From an uncultured Acidimicrobiales bacterium (lineage in GTDB: Bacteria > Actinomycetota > Acidimicrobiia > Acidimicrobiales > SHLQ01), in the NCBI GenBank assembly GCA_938041035.1, contig CALHYX010000081.1:1-64000 (forward strand): DNA of 64,000 nt, in the 5' to 3' direction. Under the pieces are notes generated by a model, which worked only from the letters and a program-made list of their open reading frames with translations, was not told the DNA's origin and did not search any database. Below, one piece after another: positions 58,001 through 64,000 of the stretch (the stretch's first letter is position 1; each line of letters opens with the position of its first letter). The position numbers and the translations under genes are program-made.

Positions 58001-60054
58001 CTGCATCAGATCCGTCCGCAACCGAACCGTCGTCCGAGCTCGTCGCCCGGGTTGCGGCGCTGCGCGAGGAGATCGGCGAGCACAGCCGGCGCTACTACGA
58101 GCTCGACGAACCGTCGATCGGCGACGCCGAGTGGGATGATCTGATCCGCGAACTACGCGAGCTCGAAGACGCCCACCCGGAGCTCATCACGGCGGACTCG
58201 CCCACCCAGACCATCGGCGGCGCCCCGTCGACCGCGTTCGCCCCCGTCGAGCATCGGGTTCCGATGATGTCGCTCGACAACGCCTTCGATATCGACGAGC
58301 TGCGCGGGTGGGTCGAGCGGCTCGAACGCCGCCTCGAGGGGCGCACGATCGATCGGTACATCTGCGAGTTGAAGTTCGACGGGCTCGCCGTGTCCGTGCG
58401 GTACGAGAACGGTCGGTTGGTGCAGGCCGCGACCCGGGGCAACGGCCGGGTGGGCGAAGACGTCACCGACAACGTGCGCACCATCGCAGCGATCCCCCAC
58501 GAGCTGGCGGGGTCGCCACCGGCGGTACTCGAAGCGCGGGGTGAGGTGTACCTGCCGATCGCCACCTTCGACGCCCTGAACGCCGACCTGGCTGCGCGGG
58601 GCGAAAAGACCTACGTGAACCCGCGCAACACCGCGGCCGGATCGTTGCGCCAGAAGGATTCCGCCATCACGGCCGGCCGGGGGCTCGCCATGTGGGCGTA
58701 TCAGCTGGGCGAGGTACAGGGTGGCCCGGATTTCACGAGCCATGCCGACACCCTCGCGGTGCTCGAGGAGCTGGGCCTGCCGGTCAATCCCGAAGCCCGG
58801 GTTCTGGGTTCGTTCGCCGAGCTCGAGGACTACATCAACTCCGCCATCGAACGCCGTCACGACCTGCCCTATGAGATCGATGGCGTGGTCATCAAGGTGG
58901 ACGACCTCGGGCTCCAGCGGGATCTCGGTGTGACCTCCAAGGCGCCGCGCTGGGCGATCGCCTACAAGTTCCCACCCGAGGAGAAACCGACGACCCTCAT
59001 CGATATTCAGGTGTCGATCGGCGGCAAGGGAAAGGCGACCCCGTTTGCGGTGCTCGAGCCGGTCTTCGTCGGCGGCTCAACGGTGGCGATGGCCACGCTG
59101 CACAATGAAGATCAGGTGAAGGTGAAAGACGTGCGGCCCGGCGACACCGTGATGGTGCGCAAGGCCGGCGATGTCATCCCTGAGGTCCTGCGCCCGGTGC
59201 TGGCCGACCGCCCCGCCGATCGGCCCGAGTGGGTGTTCCCCGACGTGTGTCCGTGCCCCGTCGGCCATGCCCTGACCCGCGAGGGGGAGGACGCGGCCCA
59301 CTACTGCCGAAACGTGACCTGCCCGCTCCAGCTCGACGGCTGGATCGAGCATTTCGCGTCCCGGGGAGCGATGGACATCGAGGGCTTCGGCGAGCGCACG
59401 GTGCGGCTGTTCACCGAGAACGGGATCGTCGGCGATATCGGCGATGTGTATGCGATCGATTTCGACGAGGTCCGCAAGCTGGAGGGATTCGGCGAGACGT
59501 CGGTACAGAACCTCAGCGCGGCGATCGAGGAGTCGAAGCAGCGCCCGCTCGGCAACCTGCTGTTCGGGCTCAACATTCGTCACGTCGGCGGCTCCGGCGG
59601 CGAACTGCTCGCCGGCCACTTTGGTCATCTCGACCGGCTGGCGGCCGCAACCGAGGAGGAACTCGCCTCCGCCGATGGTGTTGGTCCCATCGTGGCGGCG
59701 AGCGTTCATGCCTGGTTCGCCGACCCCGGGAACCTGGCGATCGTGGAAAAACTGCGCGCCGCGGGGGTGAACTTCGACGGACCCGAGCCGATCGCGGATG
59801 TCGAACAGGTCCTCGCCGGCAAGTCGGTGGTGGTCAGCGGCAGCCTGACGGACTTCAGTCGGGACGAGGCCGCCAACGCCATCAAGTCGCGGGGCGGCAA
59901 GTCGCCGGGCAGCGTTTCCAAGAAGACGTTCGCCCTGGTGGTCGGTGCTGATCCGGGCGCTTCCAAGGTCACCAAGGCCGAGGAAGCCGACGTCGCGATC
60001 CTCGACGAGGCGGGATTCCGGCAACTGCTCGAGACCGGGGAACTGCCGACGTGA
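57988..60054 (+). CDS. ligA: NAD-dependent DNA ligase LigA
   Basis: Seals nicks in DNA using NAD. The 688-residue protein has domain Ia (YYELDEPSIGDAEWDDLIRE), the adenylation lysine K129 in ELKFDGLAVSVRY, the OB domain (GGKGKATPFAVLEPVFVGG), the zinc finger, four helix-hairpin-helix segments and a C-terminal BRCT domain (GKSVVVSGSLTDFSRDEAAN). The zinc-finger cysteines are C421, C423, C440 and C445: the first pair is CxC instead of CxxC. GTG 57988 gives a short Ser/Ala leader; the next gene overlaps the stop as GTGA. Confidence 0.96.
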   Translation: MAKSSASDPSATEPSSELVARVAALREEIGEHSRRYYELDEPSIGDAEWDDLIRELRELEDAHPELITADSPTQTIGGAPSTAFAPVEHRVPMMSLDNAFDIDELRGWVERLERRLEGRTIDRYICELKFDGLAVSVRYENGRLVQAATRGNGRVGEDVTDNVRTIAAIPHELAGSPPAVLEARGEVYLPIATFDALNADLAARGEKTYVNPRNTAAGSLRQKDSAITAGRGLAMWAYQLGEVQGGPDFTSHADTLAVLEELGLPVNPEARVLGSFAELEDYINSAIERRHDLPYEIDGVVIKVDDLGLQRDLGVTSKAPRWAIAYKFPPEEKPTTLIDIQVSIGGKGKATPFAVLEPVFVGGSTVAMATLHNEDQVKVKDVRPGDTVMVRKAGDVIPEVLRPVLADRPADRPEWVFPDVCPCPVGHALTREGEDAAHYCRNVTCPLQLDGWIEHFASRGAMDIEGFGERTVRLFTENGIVGDIGDVYAIDFDEVRKLEGFGETSVQNLSAAIEESKQRPLGNLLFGLNIRHVGGSGGELLAGHFGHLDRLAAATEEELASADGVGPIVAASVHAWFADPGNLAIVEKLRAAGVNFDGPEPIADVEQVLAGKSVVVSGSLTDFSRDEAANAIKSRGGKSPGSVSKKTFALVVGADPGASKVTKAEEADVAILDEAGFRQLLETGELPT

Positions 60055-60740
60055 ACGAGTACCGAAACACCGCCGGCCTCGAGCCGGGCGCCGTCGATGC
60101 CGTGCTCTGGGACGTCGGTGGAGTTTTCAGCCCGTCGCCCTTCGACCGGCTCGATGCCTGGGCGGTCGAAACGGGCCAGGAGTCCCAGGCGGTGAAGGCG
60201 GCGCTGTTCGGTCCGTACGATCGCGATACCGACCATCCCTGGCACCGCCTCGAACGCGGTGAGATGGGCCTGCGCGACTGTCTCGCCGAGGTCGTGCGGG
60301 AAGCAAAGGTCCAGGGCGTGACCCTGGACCCCGAGAACCCGCTGAGTTTTCTCACGGCTCCCGTCGACTCGGACGAACAGGACCGGGCCTTCATGCTGGA
60401 GCTCGCCCGTGAGCTCCATGCCGCCGGCACCCCGCAGGCCATCGTCACCAACAACGTCGTCGAATTCGCCGAGATGTGGCGGTCGGCCTACGACGTCGAC
60501 AACGTGTTTGACGTCGTCATCGACTCGAGCGTGGTCGGGATACGAAAGCCGGACCCGGCGATTTACTCGTTGGCGCTTGAACAGCTCGGATCGGTGGCCC
60601 CCGACCGGGCCGTGTTTCTCGACGATGTGGCGTCAAACCTCACCGGAGCTGCCGAGTTGGGTCTCTACGGCATTCTCGTCGAGGCCGACGGCAATCCCGC
60701 GGCGAGCGAAGTCCGTCGCCTGATGGCCGCGCCCGACTAA
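60051..60740 (+). CDS. HAD-like hydrolase
   Basis: A 229-residue haloacid dehalogenase superfamily protein, subclass with a helical cap. Motif I is AVLWDVGGVFSPS (Asp21 nucleophile; the usual second Asp is Gly23), motif II TNN, motif III RKPDPAIY and motif IV FLDDVASNLTGA. The DxG form of motif I is common in the GGV branch (for example epoxide-hydrolase N-domain and YihX-like proteins), so the enzyme can still be active. GTGA overlap with ligA. Substrate unknown. Confidence 0.88.
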   Translation: MNEYRNTAGLEPGAVDAVLWDVGGVFSPSPFDRLDAWAVETGQESQAVKAALFGPYDRDTDHPWHRLERGEMGLRDCLAEVVREAKVQGVTLDPENPLSFLTAPVDSDEQDRAFMLELARELHAAGTPQAIVTNNVVEFAEMWRSAYDVDNVFDVVIDSSVVGIRKPDPAIYSLALEQLGSVAPDRAVFLDDVASNLTGAAELGLYGILVEADGNPAASEVRRLMAAPD

Positions 60741-61144
60741 AGCACGAAGAAGCACCAGGTGACGTCGTCGACGTCGGTGGTGTCGGCCACCGGCCAGTAC
60801 GTGAAGACGGCGCACACCCGGTCGGCCGGCAGCCGGGTAAATGTCTTGCCGGGACCGGGCGAGAACAGCTCCTGGTTGAGTTCGTCAAACCCCTCGAGCT
60901 CGGCGTCGGGGATGGGACGACCATCGATGACGAGCGAGCCGGTGAAGCCGGGGGAGAGGTCGACGCCGACCTGTTGTTGTTGCAGCACCTCGGCGCCGCG
61001 GGCCGGGATGAGCGATTCGAGCGCAACCGAGTTCTCGACTTCGAGATCGCTCTGGTCATCGCCCCCGCCGATACCGGCGGCGACGAACGCTCCGATTCCG
61101 GCCACGAACAGGACGGCCACGATGATCCGTTGTTTGGTGCGCAC
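60737..61144 (-). CDS. Small membrane-anchored hypothetical protein
   Basis: A 135-residue protein with an N-terminal membrane segment (IIVAVLFVAGIGAFVAAGIG) and an extracytoplasmic domain of about 110 residues containing two Cys (RVCAVFTYWP and VTWCFFVL) that could form a disulfide. No known motif. The GTG at 61144 has a purine-rich GGAGG very close to it. It is convergent with the HAD gene (4-base overlap) and divergent from the kinase gene. Confidence 0.65.
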   Translation of the reverse strand: MRTKQRIIVAVLFVAGIGAFVAAGIGGGDDQSDLEVENSVALESLIPARGAEVLQQQQVGVDLSPGFTGSLVIDGRPIPDAELEGFDELNQELFSPGPGKTFTRLPADRVCAVFTYWPVADTTDVDDVTWCFFVL

Positions 61145-61241
61145 GCCTCCATGATCGTTGCCGGTGCCGCTGGACGCGGCATCAGGGCGGGGAATTTGGT
61201 CCCTGGCGGTCGCTGCATGGGGACGCCCCTGGGTGGCGCGT

Positions 61242-61247
61242 TAACCT
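61242..61247 (+). promoter_or_regulatory. -10-like hexamer TAACCT for leaderless protein kinase gene
   Basis: TAACCT ends 6 bases before the GTG at 61254. No ribosome binding site lies in between. Confidence 0.45.
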
Positions 61248-61253
61248 CTCCGG

Positions 61254-63179
61254 GTGGCCGACTCCCTCTCCCAACCCCGCCCGGGGTCTCCCCGCGCCGC
61301 CGACGCGGTCGGGCGCGTGCTGAGCGGCCGGTATCGGCTGACCGCTCGGCTCGGGAGTGGGTCCTCCGCCCAGGTCTATGCCGCCGACGACATCGAGTTG
61401 CGCCGGCAGGTGGCGGTGAAGGTGCTGCACCCGGCGCTGGCCGATGACCAGGTCTTTTTGAAGCGCTTCCGCGCCGAAGCCCAGGCGGCGGCGGGGTTGA
61501 GTAACCCGTACATCATGTCGGTGTACGACTGGGGGCACGACGACGGGCCGTATCTGGTCACCGAGTACCTCGGGGGCGGGTCGCTGCGCTCGATGCTCGA
61601 TGCGGGCAACCGGTTGAGCCCGTCCCAGGCCCTCGTCGTCGGCCTCGACGCGGTGCGCGGTCTCGAATACGCGCACCGACGGGGCCTGGTGCATCGCGAC
61701 ATCAAGCCCGGGAATCTCATCTTCGACGACGAGGGTCGGCTCAAGATCGCCGATTTCGGTCTCGCTCGGGCGTTGGCCGAAGCGGGGTGGACCGAGCCGC
61801 AGGGCGCGGTGGTCGGCACCGCTCGCTACGCCTCTCCCGAGCAGGCGCAGGGCCAGTCGTTGAGCGGCAAGAGCGACGTGTACGCGCTGGCGCTCACGCT
61901 CGTCGAGGCGGTCACCGGATCGGTTCCGTTCAGCGCCGATACCCAGCTGGGCACCTTGATGGCCCGGGTCGACAACGACCTCGACGTGCCGGGAGCGCTC
62001 GAGGAGTTGCGGCCGCCGCTGGAACGAGCCGGGTTGGCCGACCCCGATGAGCGGCCCGATGCGGGCGAGTTCGGGGTCGCCCTGATGGCCTCGGCCGAGG
62101 CGCTCCCGCGGCCCAAACCGCTGCCGTTGGTCGGCGCCCGGCTGGTCGACCCGGACACCTCTTCGCCGCCGACCGCGCTCGCCCCTGCGGTCTCGGTCGC
62201 CCCGGCGCGCGCCGAGAGCGAGCTCTTCGCCGATGACGACGCCGACCCGCCGGCGAGACGATGGTTGTGGGCACTGTTTTTCGTCGCCCTGGTAGCGGGC
62301 GCCGGTGTCGGTGGGTGGTTCCTCGTCCAGGCCAACGCGGTCGAGAGCCATGCTGTACCCGACGTCGTGGGTCTCACGCAGGACGAGGCGCTCGCCGCCG
62401 TCGCGCCGTTCGAGTGGAACGTCGACGCCAACCTCCGCGACCGATCCGATGCGGTGGCCCAGGGCTCGGTCGTGCGCATCGACCCACCCGAAGGTACCGA
62501 GTTGGCCGAGGGCGAGGACCTGCGGATGTGGATCTCGCTCGGTCCGACCACCGTGAGCCTGCGCGGGTTGGGCGATGTCGCCAACGTGACCCCCGACGAG
62601 CTCGAACAACGGTTGAACGCGGTCGACCTCGTACTCGGCGACGCCACCACCGCCTTCGACGAAGTGGTGGTCGAGGGCCAGGTCGTTCGCCTCGACCTCG
62701 CCGAGCCCGACCCGCCGAAGGGATCGGCGGTCGACTACGTCGTGTCGGACGGGCCCGCGCCCCGCATCGTGCCGGTCGATGGTTTCGTGGGGCTCGATTG
62801 TGATGAGGCATCGGTGCTGCTGGAACGCCTCCGCCTGGTCCCGGTCTGCGAGGACGTGTTTGACCCCGAGATCGAGGAGGGGCTGGTCGTGGGCCTCGAC
62901 CCCATCGGTGGCACTTCCGTCGCCGCAGACTCCACGGTGACGATTTCGATATCCGAGGGCCCCGAACCGGTTCCCTTCCCCAGCCTCATCGGGTTGACGG
63001 TCGACGCGGCCGAGGAGCTGTTGACCGACCAGGGATTCTGCATCGACGACGTCGACGGCCCGCCGAACGGGCAGGTCACCGGCCAGGATTTGTTGCCCGA
63101 CGACCTCGTGGTGCCGGGCACCTGTGTGAACCTCACGACCCGTGAGGAGCCGGCGACCACCACGACCGCGGAGCCCTAA
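61254..63179 (+). CDS. Ser/Thr protein kinase with four PASTA-like repeats (PknB type)
   Basis: A 641-residue membrane kinase. The cytoplasmic kinase domain (about 27-290) has the Gly loop LGSGSSAQV (33-41), the ATP lysine K56, HRDIKPGN (147-154), DFG (167-169) and YASPEQAQG. A linker, one membrane segment (WLWALFFVALVAGAGVGGWF, about 339-358) and four external PASTA-like units follow, each ending in a strand such as MWISLGP, YVVSDGP or ISISEGP. PASTA kinases sense peptidoglycan fragments or lipid II and control growth and division. The fourth unit contains two Cys. It stands alone, without adjacent pbpA, rodA or a phosphatase gene. Confidence 0.94.
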   Translation: MADSLSQPRPGSPRAADAVGRVLSGRYRLTARLGSGSSAQVYAADDIELRRQVAVKVLHPALADDQVFLKRFRAEAQAAAGLSNPYIMSVYDWGHDDGPYLVTEYLGGGSLRSMLDAGNRLSPSQALVVGLDAVRGLEYAHRRGLVHRDIKPGNLIFDDEGRLKIADFGLARALAEAGWTEPQGAVVGTARYASPEQAQGQSLSGKSDVYALALTLVEAVTGSVPFSADTQLGTLMARVDNDLDVPGALEELRPPLERAGLADPDERPDAGEFGVALMASAEALPRPKPLPLVGARLVDPDTSSPPTALAPAVSVAPARAESELFADDDADPPARRWLWALFFVALVAGAGVGGWFLVQANAVESHAVPDVVGLTQDEALAAVAPFEWNVDANLRDRSDAVAQGSVVRIDPPEGTELAEGEDLRMWISLGPTTVSLRGLGDVANVTPDELEQRLNAVDLVLGDATTAFDEVVVEGQVVRLDLAEPDPPKGSAVDYVVSDGPAPRIVPVDGFVGLDCDEASVLLERLRLVPVCEDVFDPEIEEGLVVGLDPIGGTSVAADSTVTISISEGPEPVPFPSLIGLTVDAAEELLTDQGFCIDDVDGPPNGQVTGQDLLPDDLVVPGTCVNLTTREEPATTTTAEP

Positions 63180-63182
63180 GGT
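63177..63182 (+). promoter_or_regulatory. -10-like hexamer TAAGGT overlapping the kinase stop codon
   Basis: TAAGGT begins with the kinase stop TAA (63177-63179) and ends 6 bases before the ATG at 63189. The same bases would serve as stop codon and promoter. Confidence 0.45.
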
Positions 63183-63188
63183 TGGCCC

Positions 63189-63803
63189 ATGGCTGAGGAC
63201 TTTCTGCGCCAGGTGTACGACCTCGAGACCCAGGCGGACACCGACGCGTACTACTCGGCGTGGGCCGCCTCGTACGACGAGGAGCTGATCCGCGAGGGCT
63301 ATCGATCGCCCCAACGCTGCGCCGAAGCGCTGGCGCAGTTCGTGGCCGTCGACGCCCCGGTGCTCGACATCGGTTGCGGTACCGGTCTTTCCGGCCGGGC
63401 GTTGCGGGCCGCCGGCTTCACCAATGTCTCCGGACACGACATCAACGCCGACATGTTGGCGGTTGCCCAACGAGCAGGGATCTACCAGACGACGGCAATC
63501 ACCGATCTGGCCGATCCGTTTCCGTTCGAGCCCGGCACGTTCGCGGCCATGGCCGCCGTCGGCGTGATCGGCGTCGGCGCCGCCCCGGCGTCGGTGCTCA
63601 CCGATGCGCTTCAGGCGCTCGCCCCGGGAGGGCACGTCGTCTTCTCCTACAACGACCACGCCCTCGAGATGCCCGAATACACCGGTGTGGTCTCCGGCGC
63701 CATCGACTCCGGCGTTGCCGACGAAGTGTTCTGCGAATACGGCCCGCACTTCGACGGGCTGGGCTCAAGCTCGAACGTGTACGTGTTGCGCCGACGCGGC
63801 TGA
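63189..63803 (+). CDS. Class I SAM-dependent methyltransferase (small)
   Basis: A 204-residue methyltransferase: cap helix TDAYYSAWAASYDEELIREG, SAM motif I VLDIGCGTGLSGRALRAAG (58-76), the acidic residue in SGHDINADML, and LAPGGHVVFSYNDHALEM. It resembles the Williams-Beuren/ubiquinone-type small methyltransferases. Lies 9 bases after the kinase gene but may have its own promoter. Substrate unknown. Confidence 0.86.
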   Translation: MAEDFLRQVYDLETQADTDAYYSAWAASYDEELIREGYRSPQRCAEALAQFVAVDAPVLDIGCGTGLSGRALRAAGFTNVSGHDINADMLAVAQRAGIYQTTAITDLADPFPFEPGTFAAMAAVGVIGVGAAPASVLTDALQALAPGGHVVFSYNDHALEMPEYTGVVSGAIDSGVADEVFCEYGPHFDGLGSSSNVYVLRRRG

Positions 63804-63811
63804 GTCGGTCG

Positions 63812-64000
63812 CTATTCGGTGATCTCGTCGAGCCGGCGGATGATCTCGCCCGCCATCGCGTTCTCCTCGCCGCCGGGCTTGGGGGGCTGGATGGCGAGGA
63901 TCTTGCTCACATCGCCGGTGACCTTGATCTTGCCCTCCATGAACGACTGCATGGCGGCCTGCGGGTCGCGGTCGACGAACAATGACTTGGCGACGGAGTA
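63812..64000 (-). CDS. SCP2 sterol-binding domain protein (5' part outside window)
   Basis: The last 62 residues of a minus-strand gene that runs off the right edge, readable without a stop from 64000 to TAG at 63812-63814. The segment AAMQSFMEGKIKVTGDVSKI is the C-terminal signature of the SCP2 sterol-binding fold, a lipid or acyl-CoA carrier domain. The tail (EEIITE-like RRLDEITE) is short. Whether it is a stand-alone SCP2 protein or the end of a larger enzyme cannot be seen. Convergent with the methyltransferase gene. Confidence 0.78.
   Translation of the reverse strand, partial: YSVAKSLFVDRDPQAAMQSFMEGKIKVTGDVSKILAIQPPKPGGEENAMAGEIIRRLDEITE

Noticed and set aside
60051..60740. HAD protein as inactive because motif I has DxG instead of DxD
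   Set aside because: The WDVGGV form is normal in one large branch of the superfamily and the other motifs are intact.
61182..63749. 855-residue open frame on the minus strand opposite the PASTA kinase and methyltransferase
   Set aside because: It is a shadow produced by high-GC third positions. The plus strand carries unmistakable kinase and methyltransferase motifs; the antisense product has no recognisable domain.

Overview
The window looks like a chromosomal segment of a high-GC actinomycete-type bacterium, most plausibly class Acidimicrobiia. This rests on codon use that is strongly G/C in third positions, the order rho-rpmE-prfA-prmC-tsaC-rpiB, an F-type ATP synthase operon, a MoxR/DUF58/SpoIIM/RDD cluster, a PASTA-domain protein kinase and a MurA with Asp in place of the catalytic Cys. 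The taxonomic call is inference; no rRNA or tRNA gene is visible. At least thirteen genes carry a TAnnnT -10-like hexamer ending 6-8 bases before the start codon, a strong hint of widespread leaderless mRNAs.

Layout. 1-5.7 kb: transcription/translation genes (rho, Zn-free L31, an unknown, prfA, prmC, tsaC, rpiB). 5.8-9.8 kb: a four-gene nucleotide-sugar operon (CDP-glucose synthase, SDR epimerase, RmlC-like epimerase with a repeat tail, COG4091-type oxidoreductase). 9.9-14.6 kb: ABC-F ATPase, glyA and a WecA-type transferase. 14.6-28.3 kb: a surface-polysaccharide region with two glycosyltransferases, a Wzy-like polymerase/ligase, a Wzz-like protein without kinase domain, a flippase, a hexapeptide acetyltransferase, three sulfotransferases and two GH5 lipoproteins. 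Together these could build, sulfate, acetylate, export and trim one anionic glycan; this is the best candidate for an undescribed system here.

28.4-36.7 kb: the complete ATP synthase operon (atpZ/atpI-like, atpI, B, E, F, F', H, A, G, D, C) closed by a strong intrinsic terminator. 36.9-41.1 kb: PPK2, GlpX, a zinc-ribbon protein, a C-terminal J-domain protein and an alpha/beta hydrolase. 41.1-47.7 kb: envelope and redox functions (L,D-transpeptidase lipoprotein, MFS carrier, MurA, a 57-residue membrane protein, NifU-like protein, rhomboid protease, SRPBCC protein, methyltransferase).

47.8-54.9 kb: a translationally coupled membrane-protein/DUF4129/DUF4350/MoxR/DUF58 cluster followed by SpoIIM- and RDD-family proteins. 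54.9-64 kb: cysteine desulfurase and MnmA (coupled sulfur transfer for tRNA thiolation), a membrane protein, LigA, a HAD hydrolase, a small anchored protein, a PASTA kinase, a methyltransferase and a truncated SCP2-domain gene at the right edge.

Genes are densely packed with many 1-8 base ATGA/GTGA overlaps. The only stretch above 300 bases without a gene is 18183-18521. Long open frames opposite real genes are common at this base composition and were discarded.
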